Positions 19,125-27,090 of a stretch of 64,000 nucleotides of DNA are shown one piece after another. The notes below the pieces were generated by a model that ran no database searches, was not told the DNA's origin, and saw only the letters and a program-made list of their open reading frames with translations. The stretch is from Nonomuraea helvata (GTDB lineage Bacteria; Actinomycetota; Actinomycetes; Streptosporangiales; Streptosporangiaceae), in the NCBI RefSeq assembly GCF_039535785.1, contig NZ_BAAAXV010000001.1:2852001-2916000 (forward strand), given 5' to 3'. The position numbers and the translations under genes were made by a program. Every line of letters begins with the position of its first letter. The stretch's first letter is position 1.

Positions 19125-20024
19125 CTAAGCCGATGTCGCGTGCCGGTACACCGCCCACATCTCGTGCATGCGCTCGGCCTGCGCCCGCGTGAACTCCGAC
19201 ATGCACCGGTCGTACGCGTAGTCCATGAAGTTGCGGGTGGGGTCGGTGCCCGGGTTCGTGCAGGTGTCCTTGGCCGGCGGGCAGCCCTCGGTCGGCCCGG
19301 CCTCCATCGGGGTGTCGTCGATGCCGTCTCCGGGCGCCGCGCAGCCGTTCTCGAACGGGTGGAAGAGGCCGAGCCAGTGCCCGACCTCGTGAACCCCGGT
19401 GAATCCGCGGTTGTACTCGGCCATCGGGCCGCCGGGCAGGCTGCGCCAGTCGATCACGACGCCGTCGAGGCCGGGGGACTCGGCGTACCAGAAGGGGTAG
19501 CTGGCGAAGCCCAGCATCTGCTCGCTGAGCTGGGCGATGTAGAGGTTGAGCGTGGTGGCGTCGCCGCGGTGCAGCTTCGCCTTCATCGGCCGCTCGTTGC
19601 CGATGGGGTCGGCGAACCACAGGGCGTTCTCGTCGACCGTGACGCCCTCGAGCTTGAAGCGCACGCCGGTGTCCACGCCGCCGTAGCCGCCGCCGTACGC
19701 GGAGTTGAGCGCCTTGATCTGGGCCGCGACGTCCTGGTCGGAGACCCGGCGCGCGCCGGCGGTGATGATGTGCACCCAGATGGGCACGGTGATCCGGGCG
19801 GGCGGCGTGGCGCCGCTCAGCCTCCTGGTCAGCTCGGCCATGACCCTGGCCACGTCTTCCGGCTTGGGCGAACGTGGCCACGGCCCCCGTGACGGCCCCC
19901 GTGACGGCCCCCGCGCGGCATGGGCGGCGCAGCCTGCCGCGCGCGCGGCCTCGAGCCGGAGCGGCGGCGGGTGCCCGGCCGCGAGCAGGCATGCCAACGA
20001 GACGGCGGCCACGCGCCGGGCCAT
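19125..20024 (-). CDS. Secreted zinc metalloprotease, M43 (pappalysin-like) type
   Basis: 299 residues with an N-terminal signal-like segment (ARRVAAVSLACLLAAG). The catalytic motif is HEVGHWLGLFH (His212, Glu213, His216, His222), an extended HExxHxxGxxH metzincin site, with a Met-turn in NFMDYAYD. Cys pairs in FENGCAAPGD, EGCPPAKDTC and DRCMSE suit an extracellular enzyme. ATG 20024 has GGGGGA close upstream; GTG 20036 would add four residues. A Pro/Arg/Gly repeat (RGPSRGPSRGP) comes from 12-base tandem repeats near 19885-19918. No clear propeptide is visible. Confidence 0.85.
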   Translation of the reverse strand: MARRVAAVSLACLLAAGHPPPLRLEAARAAGCAAHAARGPSRGPSRGPWPRSPKPEDVARVMAELTRRLSGATPPARITVPIWVHIITAGARRVSDQDVAAQIKALNSAYGGGYGGVDTGVRFKLEGVTVDENALWFADPIGNERPMKAKLHRGDATTLNLYIAQLSEQMLGFASYPFWYAESPGLDGVVIDWRSLPGGPMAEYNRGFTGVHEVGHWLGLFHPFENGCAAPGDGIDDTPMEAGPTEGCPPAKDTCTNPGTDPTRNFMDYAYDRCMSEFTRAQAERMHEMWAVYRHATSA

Positions 20025-20102
20025 GCGATCCCCCACTACGAACGCGAGCTGGTCTGGCTACCGACCGTAACTCGACGTGGTGGGATTACCGCTCAGCAAC
20101 AC

Positions 20103-20363
20103 TCACTGCTTGTCGTCGCCGCCGTCGCCGCCCTTGGGCAGACCCTCGTAGATCTCCTTGCACTCCGGGCAGACCGGATATTTCTTGGGGTCCCGGCTGG
20201 GCACCCAGACCTTGCCGCACAGAGCGCGGATGGGCGTGCCCGTCACCATGCTCTCGGTGATCTTGTGCTTGTCCGCGTAGTGGGCGAACCGCTCGTGATC
20301 GCCGTCGCCGTGCGACGTCCGCGGCGTGGTCTCCTGCTCTGGGAGGATCTTCGTGGTGCTCAC
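20103..20363 (-). CDS. DUF3039 family protein
   Basis: 86 residues with the core TGTPIRALCGKVWVPSRDPKKYPVCPECKEIY (quoted in part) containing three cysteines (ALCGK, PVCPECK), probably binding zinc. This small protein is conserved across actinobacteria; function unknown. GTG 20363 is the likely start. It sits alone between the protease gene and an MFS exporter on the same strand. Confidence 0.85.
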   Translation of the reverse strand: MSTTKILPEQETTPRTSHGDGDHERFAHYADKHKITESMVTGTPIRALCGKVWVPSRDPKKYPVCPECKEIYEGLPKGGDGGDDKQ

Positions 20364-20407
20364 CCACTGATTTTATGCCCGCCCGCCCGTTGGTCCCCCA
20401 CACAGCG

Positions 20408-20439
20408 GTACGGCCCCCGCCGCGTGGCGAGGGCCGTAC
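20408..20439 (-). terminator. Hairpin after the MFS exporter
   Basis: GTACGGCCC (20408-20416) pairs perfectly with GGGCCGTAC (20431-20439) across 14 bases. It lies 14 bases beyond the MFS stop on the minus strand. No T-run follows. Confidence 0.6.
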
Positions 20440-20452
20440 GTGAAACCGGGGG

Positions 20453-22048
20453 TCAGCCCACGTGGACCGGCGCGCTCTCGGTCTTCCTGCCCGCCTTGAC
20501 GAACACCGTCAGCGCGGCGGTCAGCACCGCGATGCAGGTGCTCACCAGGAAGGCCACGTGCATGCCGTCCATGAAGGAGTTGTGCACGGCGTCGCCGATC
20601 TGCTGCGGCAGGCCGGGCGGCACCTTGCCGAAGGAGGCCGCCTTCTCCAGACCGGCCAGCTGGTCGGGCTGGAACATCTTGGCGGCCGGGCCGAGGTAGC
20701 CGGGCAGCTTGTCGGAGATCTCGCCGGCCATCACGGCGCCCAGGATCGCGGTGCCGAGCGCGCCGCCGACCTGCATGGCCGACTGCTGCACGCCGCCCGC
20801 GACGCCGGTGAGATGCACCGGGGCGTTGCCCACGATGATCTCCGTGGCGCCCACGAACACCGGCGACATGCCGAAGGCCAGCAGCACGAACGGGATGGCG
20901 CTCTGGAGGAACGACGCGTCGATGCTGAGCTGGGACATCAGGAACATCGCGAGGGCGGTGATCAGCAGGCCCGTCGCCATCGTGATCTTCGGCCCCAGCT
21001 TGCCGATCGCCATGCCGGCCAGCGGCGAGGCGACGATCATGCCGGCGCTCATCGGCAGCATGCGCAGACCGGCCTCAAGCGGGGACAGGCCGTGCACGCC
21101 CTGGAAGAAGAAGCCCAGGAAGAACATCGCGCCGAACATGGCGAACGCGACCATCATCATCAGCACGGTGCCGATGGAGATCGAGAGGTTCTTGAACAGC
21201 GACAGCGGCACCAGCGGCTGGCTCGCCCTGCTCTGCCAGAAGATGAACGAGCCGACCAGCACCACGAACACGGCACCGAAGGTCAGCGTCGTGCTGTCGC
21301 CCCAGCCCCACGTAGGAGCCTTGATGATCGTCCAGACGAGCGAGAACATCGCGCCGGACAGCAGCAGCACGCCGAGCCAGTCGATCCTCGCGAGCGTCTG
21401 CGCGCGGTTGTCCTTGATCAGGATGGTGCCCAGGACAAGGGCGGCGAGGCCGACGGGGGCATTGATGAAGAAGACCGTCTCCCAGCTCGCGTTCTCGACC
21501 AGCAGGCCGCCCACGATCGGGCCGGCGGCACTGGACAGGCCGATGATCGCGCCCCAGGCCCCCATCGCCTGGTTGAGCTTCTCGCCGGGGAACGCTCCAC
21601 GCAGCAGCGCCAGGGCGGCCGGCTGAAGCAGCGCGCCGAACAGACCCTGCAGCACCCGCAGGGCGATCAGCGCGCCTACCGGGCCGAGACCGGGAATGAT
21701 GTCGGCGAGCTGGGCGCTGAGTCCGATGCCCACCGAAGACAGGGCGAAGCCGGCCACGCCGATCAGAAAGACGCGCTTGTGCCCGAACAGGTCGCCCAGC
21801 TTGCCGGCGGTGATCAGGAACACCGCCAGCGCCAGCAGATAACCGCTGGTCACCCACTGCAGATCGGACAGCGAGGCCTTGAGGTCAGCCTGGATGGACG
21901 GGTTGGCGATGCCCACGACCGTGCCGTCGAGCATGACCATGATGACGCCCAGGCTGACCGCCAGCAGCACGAGCCACGGGTTGCCACCTGTCCCCGGTTT
22001 CGCGGGGCCGAGCGACGGCGGCGCGTCTACCGCCTTCGCGTGAGCCAT
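20453..22048 (-). CDS. MFS drug-exporter, DHA2 family (EmrB/QacA)
   Basis: 531 residues with about 14 hydrophobic segments. GKLGDLFGHKRVFLIGVAGF is motif A and RVLQGLFGALLQPAALALL motif C; LDGTVVGIANPSIQADL is the usual first-helix signature. It is divergent from a TetR gene with a repeat-containing intergenic region, the standard layout of a repressor-controlled multidrug exporter. Substrates are unknown. ATG 22048. Confidence 0.92.
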   Translation of the reverse strand: MAHAKAVDAPPSLGPAKPGTGGNPWLVLLAVSLGVIMVMLDGTVVGIANPSIQADLKASLSDLQWVTSGYLLALAVFLITAGKLGDLFGHKRVFLIGVAGFALSSVGIGLSAQLADIIPGLGPVGALIALRVLQGLFGALLQPAALALLRGAFPGEKLNQAMGAWGAIIGLSSAAGPIVGGLLVENASWETVFFINAPVGLAALVLGTILIKDNRAQTLARIDWLGVLLLSGAMFSLVWTIIKAPTWGWGDSTTLTFGAVFVVLVGSFIFWQSRASQPLVPLSLFKNLSISIGTVLMMMVAFAMFGAMFFLGFFFQGVHGLSPLEAGLRMLPMSAGMIVASPLAGMAIGKLGPKITMATGLLITALAMFLMSQLSIDASFLQSAIPFVLLAFGMSPVFVGATEIIVGNAPVHLTGVAGGVQQSAMQVGGALGTAILGAVMAGEISDKLPGYLGPAAKMFQPDQLAGLEKAASFGKVPPGLPQQIGDAVHNSFMDGMHVAFLVSTCIAVLTAALTVFVKAGRKTESAPVHVG

Positions 22049-22121
22049 GAAGTCCCCCTAAGTAAGCCCCCACCGGGGCAAAGAACGCGTAGTCGAATCG
22101 ACAGGTAATCTATGGCAGAGG

Positions 22122-22180
22122 ATGACTTATCACAATCGATTTTCGATCGTCACACTATGACTTATGGCACACTGTGACAG
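22122..22180. promoter_or_regulatory. Divergent promoter and operator region, MFS exporter/TetR
   Basis: ATGACTTAT occurs twice as direct repeats (22122-22130 and 22157-22165), 35 bases apart. Between them is the inverted repeat ATCGA TTT TCGAT (22135-22147). CACACTGTG (from 22168) is a short palindrome with a central C. All lie between the two divergent start codons, so one or more are likely operators for the TetR repressor and its exporter; which one is used is not known. Confidence 0.5.
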
Positions 22181-22195
22181 AAAGGTGTCGAGGGA

Positions 22196-22813
22196 GTGGC
22201 CACTGTGGGTCTTCGGGAACGCAAGAAGGAGAAGACGCGCCTGGCGATCCTCGACGCCGCGCTCGAGCTCTTCCTCGAACAAGGATACGAGTCGACCACG
22301 GTGGAGCAGATCGCGGGGGCCGTCGACATCTCCCCTCGCACCTTCTTCCGTTACTTCACCAGCAAAGATCACCTTGTGCTGTGGTTCCACGACCACGGCG
22401 AGGAGATCATGCTCGAGACCCTGGACTCCCGCCCGGAGGACGAGCCGGCGTTCACCTCGCTCATGCACGCGGTCCGCGCGGTGCTGCACGACATCGAGAG
22501 CTCAACGCCCGATGAGACGGAGAGGTTCCTGAAGCTGCGGCGGCTCCTTGACGACCAGCCGCGCCTGGTCGGACTGTCGGTGGCCAGAGGCGCGACGACG
22601 GAGCGCAACCTGGTCGAGGCGGTCGCCGCCCGCCGGGGCGTGAACCCCGACGAGGACCAGCTCTCGCACCTGATCGTCGCGTTCGCCTCCTGTGCCATGC
22701 GCGTCGGCTTCGAGTGCCCGCGCCACGACGCCACCGTGCCGGAGATCACGCGGCGGATGGCGGAGACCATCGAGCTGGCCGAGCGCTCGCTGCGGCCCGG
22801 CTGGGACCGCTGA
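22196..22813 (+). CDS. TetR-family repressor of the adjacent MFS exporter
   Basis: 205 residues. The N-terminal helix-turn-helix (about 10-55) reads RLAILDAALELFLEQGYEST, then VEQIAGAVDISPRTFFRYF. The C-terminal ligand domain ends with ETIELAERSLRPGW. GTG 22196 follows GAGGGA closely. Divergence from the DHA2 exporter predicts derepression by the exporter's substrate. Confidence 0.9.
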   Translation: MATVGLRERKKEKTRLAILDAALELFLEQGYESTTVEQIAGAVDISPRTFFRYFTSKDHLVLWFHDHGEEIMLETLDSRPEDEPAFTSLMHAVRAVLHDIESSTPDETERFLKLRRLLDDQPRLVGLSVARGATTERNLVEAVAARRGVNPDEDQLSHLIVAFASCAMRVGFECPRHDATVPEITRRMAETIELAERSLRPGWDR

Positions 22814-22815
22814 GG

Positions 22816-23394
22816 TCAGTTCATCGTCGGGTCGTCCGGGCAGGTCGCCACGAAGGCCAGCTCGCCGCGCTGGCGTCGCAGCACGTGCCGCCAGAGCGCC
22901 CTGGGGTCGGCGTGGAAGGTGTCGCCGGCCTCGGAGTCGACGACATACCAGGCGCCTTCGGCGATCTCGCTCTCCAGTTGGCCGGACGACCAGCCCGCGT
23001 AACCGGCGAAGATGCGCATCTGCGCGATCTCCCCTTGCAGGATCTCGGGCGGCGCGTCCAGGTCGACCGTGCCCAGCCGCGAGACGGCCGGAGTGCCCGC
23101 GTGCAGTCTGCGCCAGCCGAGCGGCTCCTGGCCGCTGGGCACCGCCGCCAGCGCGAGCGCGCTGTCCGTCTGCACGGGCCCGCCCTCGAAGAGCACGGAC
23201 GGCCCTGTCACCAGCGGATCCCACACGGGGAGCACCTGGGTCACCGAGATGTCGCTCGGCCTGTTGAGCACCACGCCCAAGGTCCCGCCGTCTTGATCGT
23301 GTTCGAGGATCAGCACGACACTACGCCGGAAATTGGGGTCGTCGAGAAGCGGCGTCGCCACCAACAAACCGCCGACGTAGATCGCTTCCGCCAT
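22816..23394 (-). CDS. UPF0301 (YqgE/AlgH) family protein
   Basis: 192 residues with the family core: GGLLVATPLLDDPNFRRSVVLI near the N-terminus, LGVVLNRPSD, FEGGPVQ, and RIFAGYAGWSSGQLESEI in the C-terminal half. The molecular function of this widespread family is not firmly established. ATG 23394 is directly preceded by GGAGGT, too close for normal spacing, so the message may be leaderless or start 17 codons upstream at 23445. It ends two bases from the stop of the convergent TetR gene. Confidence 0.9.
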   Translation of the reverse strand: MAEAIYVGGLLVATPLLDDPNFRRSVVLILEHDQDGGTLGVVLNRPSDISVTQVLPVWDPLVTGPSVLFEGGPVQTDSALALAAVPSGQEPLGWRRLHAGTPAVSRLGTVDLDAPPEILQGEIAQMRIFAGYAGWSSGQLESEIAEGAWYVVDSEAGDTFHADPRALWRHVLRRQRGELAFVATCPDDPTMN

Positions 23395-23505
23395 ACCTCC
23401 ATCATGAAGGGTCCGGGGCGCTCTGCGCTCCCCCAGTGCGCTCATGTTACTTTTGGTGCTCGCTTGGGCACCTTACGTAACAAAGATCGCGCCGAGGGGA
23501 GTTCA

Positions 23506-24015
23506 ATGCGCACAAGTTCACGTGCCGTCCTGGCGGCGCTCGCGGTGTGCGGTGCGCTGTTCCTTCCCCACCAGGCGCATGCGTGGCCGTGGCCCGACCG
23601 CGGCGACGACCCGTTCACCCTGACCGTGGACGACGTGGCCTGCCGCTCGGGACGCGCGGAGGTCACCCTGCGGAACCTGACCTCCGCGCCCGTGCGTTTC
23701 GACGTCCAGGCCGACGGGGAGAGCGTGGCGACCGGCTCGATCGCGGCCCGCAAGACGGTCTCGAGGCAGGTCCGGGTGCGCAAGGGCAGCGCGGCCGAGA
23801 TCGAGGCGTACTGGGTCGACGGAGGCCGCCAGAACGCGCTCATCGACTCCACCCGCGTCACGAACGACTGCCCCTGGGGTCACCACCGCGGCAACCTGCC
23901 CTTCACCGGCCCGCCCGCCGACCTCATGGCCAAACTGGCCACGGCGGGGGGCCTGATCGTGATGGGTGGCATCCTGTGGTGGTACGGCTCCATCTGGCCG
24001 CGCTCGACCCCCTAG
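23506..24015 (+). CDS. Secreted surface protein with LPFTG sortase signal
   Basis: 169 residues. Signal peptide MRTSSRAVLAALAVCGALFL with a likely cut after AHA (residue 26). The mature domain of about 100 residues has two cysteines (Cys46, Cys122) and beta-rich sequence such as AEVTLRNLTSAPVRFDVQAD. The C-terminus has LPFTG (131-135), a hydrophobic segment (about 146-163) and a short tail with one Arg, which is a cell-wall sorting signal. ATG 23506 has GAGGGGAG nearby. No sortase gene is in the window. The stop shares CTAG with the next gene's stop. Confidence 0.8.
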   Translation: MRTSSRAVLAALAVCGALFLPHQAHAWPWPDRGDDPFTLTVDDVACRSGRAEVTLRNLTSAPVRFDVQADGESVATGSIAARKTVSRQVRVRKGSAAEIEAYWVDGGRQNALIDSTRVTNDCPWGHHRGNLPFTGPPADLMAKLATAGGLIVMGGILWWYGSIWPRSTP

Positions 24016-24638
24016 GGCGCCGTCTCCCGTACGACGAACGCCCCGGCCCTGGCGGCGGTCAGCGTGCGTGACACCGACCGTTCGGCGTCCTCCCGGGTCA
24101 CCGGCTCCCTCGTGACCACCAGCCGGTAGTAGAGCGGCGCCGAGATCGCCCGGATCACCTCCCCGCCGTCCGTGCCCTCGGGCAGCTCGCCCCGCTTGAC
24201 GGCCAGGTCCACGACGCCGGCCCACTCCTCGATCCGGCGCAGATAGAAGACGCGCAGCGCGCCGGCGGCCTGCTCGTCGCAGGTGGCGGCGGCGATCACC
24301 GCCTGGAACGTGGCCCCGAGCCGCCCGTCGGTGATCGCCCCCAGGACGGACAGGGCGTTGGCCCGTAGGTCCTCTTCGACGTCACCCGTGTCGGCATGGG
24401 GCGTGGACTGGTTCGCCAGCTCGGTCATGAGGTCGGTGACCAGGCCTGCCCTGCTCCCCCAGCGCCGGTAGACCGTGGTCTTGCCGACGCCCGCCCTGGC
24501 CGCGACCTGGTCCATGGTCAGGCCGTGGAAGCCGTGCTCGACCAGCTCGTCCTGCGTGGCCTCCATGACGGCCGCGCGGACCCTCGCCGTACGGCCCCCT
24601 GGCCGCACGGTTCCCGCCGAACGGGAAGGTTGGTCCAT
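24012..24638 (-). CDS. TetR-family transcriptional regulator
   Basis: 208 residues. Helix-turn-helix at about 30-75 (EHGFHGLTMDQVAARAGVGKTTVYRRW), C-terminal domain of the TetR_C_16-like kind (TREPVTREDAERSVSRTL). ATG 24638 has AAGGAG six bases upstream. Its stop overlaps that of the convergent LPFTG gene by four bases. An inverted repeat upstream suggests autoregulation; targets are unknown. Confidence 0.88.
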   Translation of the reverse strand: MDQPSRSAGTVRPGGRTARVRAAVMEATQDELVEHGFHGLTMDQVAARAGVGKTTVYRRWGSRAGLVTDLMTELANQSTPHADTGDVEEDLRANALSVLGAITDGRLGATFQAVIAAATCDEQAAGALRVFYLRRIEEWAGVVDLAVKRGELPEGTDGGEVIRAISAPLYYRLVVTREPVTREDAERSVSRTLTAARAGAFVVRETAP

Positions 24639-24657
24639 CAATGCTCCTTGTCGCAAC

Positions 24658-24675
24658 GTTCCATTTTAACGGAAC
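24658..24675. promoter_or_regulatory. Inverted repeat upstream of the TetR gene
   Basis: GTTCC (24658-24662) and GGAAC (24671-24675) flank an AT-rich ATTTTAAC spacer, 20 bases upstream of the TetR start. It is a candidate autoregulatory operator. Confidence 0.4.
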
Positions 24676-24757
24676 TTCCATTCCATTAAGGATCAACATC
24701 GCGTTTTCCCCTCCTCCTGGACGCGGATGCGGGGTGATCGGTTCCACCCCACAATTC

Positions 24758-24774
24758 GTTCGGCAATACCGAAC
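24758..24774. promoter_or_regulatory. GylR-type operator upstream of the IclR regulator gene
   Basis: GTTCGGCAATACCGAAC, a palindrome with 6-base arms, lies 12 bases before the regulator's start. It shares the 12-base left half ATTCGTTCGGCA with the operator before glpK (25569-25585), so both are probably bound by the same IclR-family protein. This implies autoregulation. Confidence 0.8.
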
Positions 24775-24785
24775 GCAACTGCGCT

Positions 24786-25550
24786 ATGGTTCGGGTTGTG
24801 GGAGAGACGATTCAGTCGGTCGAGCGGGCGGCCGCGATCCTCCGCCTGCTCGCCTCAGGGCCGCGCCAGCTCGGTGTGGCCGAGCTGGCCAGGGCGCTGG
24901 GGCTGCCCAAGGGCACGCTGCACGGCATCCTGCGCACCCTGGTCCACGTCGGGTTCGTCGAGCAGGACCAGGTCAGCGGGAAGTACCGCCTCGGCGCCAC
25001 GCTGCTCCATCTGGGCAGCAGCTACCTCGACGTCAACGAGTTGCGCACCCGCGCCATCAACTGGGCCGACGCCCTGGCCGGGCGGAGCAGGGAGAGCGCC
25101 TGGATCGGCACGCTCCACGAGGGCCACGTGCTGGTGATCCACCACGTGTTCCGGCCGGACGACAGCATGCAGACCCTCCAGGTGGGTACCTACCTGCCGA
25201 CGCACGCCAGCGCGCTCGGCAAGGTCCTGCTCGCCCACGACCCGTACGGCGAGGCGCCCGCTCCGCCGCTCCAGCCGTACACGAAGCACACGATCGTCGA
25301 CCCCGCGGTGCTGGAGCAGGAGCTCGACCTGGTCAGGACGCGCGGCTGGGCGGCCGAGACGGAGGAGCTGACCGAGGGCGAGGTGGCCATCGCCGCGCCT
25401 ATCAAGGACCCGCGCGGCCTGGTGGTGGGCGCCATCGGCATCCGCGGCGCCGTCGAACGGCTGGCCGCCGACGGCGTCCTGCACATGGAGTTCGTCTCGT
25501 ACGTACGGGACGCCGCCCGCGCGATCACCCGCTCACTTGAACATCCCTAA
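24786..25550 (+). CDS. IclR-family regulator of glycerol catabolism (GylR-like)
   Basis: 254 residues. The winged helix-turn-helix at 5-70 ([37 protein letters not shown]) is followed by the IclR effector domain. [18 protein letters not shown] is its conserved loop, and [19 protein letters not shown] lines the ligand pocket. It resembles Streptomyces GylR, which is released by glycerol or glycerol-3-phosphate. The gene is 56 bases before glpK, and matching operators flank it. ATG 24786 is chosen; GTG 24798 is an alternative. Confidence 0.88.
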   Translation: MVRVVGETIQSVERAAAILRLLASGPRQLGVAELARALGLPKGTLHGILRTLVHVGFVEQDQVSGKYRLGATLLHLGSSYLDVNELRTRAINWADALAGRSRESAWIGTLHEGHVLVIHHVFRPDDSMQTLQVGTYLPTHASALGKVLLAHDPYGEAPAPPLQPYTKHTIVDPAVLEQELDLVRTRGWAAETEELTEGEVAIAAPIKDPRGLVVGAIGIRGAVERLAADGVLHMEFVSYVRDAARAITRSLEHP

Positions 25551-25585
25551 GGCCACGAAATAGCATTCGTTCGGCATTGCCGAAC
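25537..25585 (+). promoter_or_regulatory. glpK promoter with operator over the start site
   Basis: A -35-like TTGAAC (25537-25542) and -10-like TAGCAT (25561-25566) with an 18-base spacer. The perfect palindrome GTTCGGCATTGCCGAAC (25569-25585) begins two bases after the -10, where transcription would start. A repressor bound there would block initiation. The -35 lies inside the 3' end of the regulator gene. Confidence 0.7.
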
Positions 25586-25606
25586 CTGAACCAAGCGAGG
25601 AACCTC

Positions 25607-27079
25607 GTGCCTCGATCTCACTACGTCGCAGCCATCGACCAGGGCACCACGTCCAGCCGCTGCATCGTCTTCGACCAGGCCGGCAACATCGTCTCCGTCG
25701 CCCAGCGCGAGCACCGCCAGATCTTCCCCAAGCCCGGCTGGGTGGAGCACGACGCGGCCGAGATCTGGCAGGCCGTGCAGGGCGTGCTGGCCGATGCCGT
25801 CGGCGGCGCCGGACTCGAGGACGGGCAGATCGCCGCGCTGGGCATCACCAACCAGCGCGAGACCACCGTGCTGTGGGAGCGGGCCACCGGCCGCCCCGTC
25901 TGCCCCGCGATCGTCTGGCAGGACACCCGCACGGACCAGCTGACCCGGGCGCTGGCCGAGCACGAGGGGCTGTTCAAGGAGAAGGCCGGGCTGCCGCTGA
26001 CGACGTACTTCTCCGGGCCGAAGATCCGCTGGCTGCTGGACGCCTATGGGCTGCGGGAGCGGGCGGAGCGCGGCGAGGTGCTGTTCGGGACGATGGACAG
26101 CTGGCTGCTGTGGAACCTCACCGGCCGCCACATCACCGACGTGACCAACGCCAGCCGGACGATGCTGATGAACATCCACACGCTGGCCTGGGACGACGAG
26201 CTGCTCGCCGCGCTCGGCGTGCCCCGCGCGATGCTGCCGGAGATCCGCCCGTCCGCCGAGGTCTACGGGCACACCGCGGCCGGCGTGCCGGTCGCCTCGG
26301 CGCTCGGCGACCAGCAGGCGGCGCTGTTCGGGCAGACGTGCTTCGCGCCCGGCGAGACCAAGAGCACCTACGGCTCCGGCAGCTTCCTGCTGATGAACAC
26401 CGGCCAGGAGCCCGTCGTCTCCAAGCACGGCCTGCTGACCACCGTCGGCTACCAGATCGGCGACGGCCCCGCGACCTACGCCCTGGAGGGCGCGATCGCG
26501 GTCACCGGCTCGCTGGTGCAGTGGCTGCGTGACAACCTGGGCCTGATCTCCAGCGCGGCCGAGATCGAGACGCTGGCCAGGACGGTCGACGACAACGGCG
26601 GCTGCTACTTCGTACCGGCCTTCTCGGGGCTGTTCGCGCCGCACTGGCGCTCGGACGCGCGCGGGGTGATCGCGGGGCTGACCGGGTTCGTCAACAAGGG
26701 GCACATCGCGCGGGCCGTGCTGGAGGCCACGGCGTGGCAGACCCGCGAGGTGGTCGACGCGATGAACGCCGACTCGGGGCTCGATCTCACCACGCTGCGC
26801 GCCGACGGCGGCATGACCGCCGACAACCTGCTCATGCAGACGCTCGCCGACGTGCTCGCGGTGCCGGTGATCCGCCCCATGGTGGCCGAGACGACCGCCC
26901 TCGGCGCCGCCTACGCCGCGGGGCTGGCGACCGGCTACTGGCCCGACATCGAGAGCCTGCGCGCCAACTGGCACAAGGCCGCCGAATGGCGCCCAGCCAT
27001 CGACGAGGCCGCCCGCGAGCGCGAATACCGCAACTGGAAGAAGGCCGTGGCCCGCACCCTCGACTGGGTCGAGCAGTAG
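25607..27079 (+). CDS. glpK: Glycerol kinase
   Basis: Phosphorylates glycerol with ATP. The 490-residue FGGY kinase has [18 protein letters not shown] at the N-terminus (phosphate 1 loop), [30 protein letters not shown] (in part), the [10 protein letters not shown] adenosine region and the C-terminal [15 protein letters not shown] 25607 has GAGGA about seven bases upstream and is chosen over a TTG ten codons earlier. It is followed by glpD after 11 bases. Confidence 0.95.
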   Translation: MPRSHYVAAIDQGTTSSRCIVFDQAGNIVSVAQREHRQIFPKPGWVEHDAAEIWQAVQGVLADAVGGAGLEDGQIAALGITNQRETTVLWERATGRPVCPAIVWQDTRTDQLTRALAEHEGLFKEKAGLPLTTYFSGPKIRWLLDAYGLRERAERGEVLFGTMDSWLLWNLTGRHITDVTNASRTMLMNIHTLAWDDELLAALGVPRAMLPEIRPSAEVYGHTAAGVPVASALGDQQAALFGQTCFAPGETKSTYGSGSFLLMNTGQEPVVSKHGLLTTVGYQIGDGPATYALEGAIAVTGSLVQWLRDNLGLISSAAEIETLARTVDDNGGCYFVPAFSGLFAPHWRSDARGVIAGLTGFVNKGHIARAVLEATAWQTREVVDAMNADSGLDLTTLRADGGMTADNLLMQTLADVLAVPVIRPMVAETTALGAAYAAGLATGYWPDIESLRANWHKAAEWRPAIDEAAREREYRNWKKAVARTLDWVEQ

Positions 27080-27090
27080 GGAGTTTGGAC

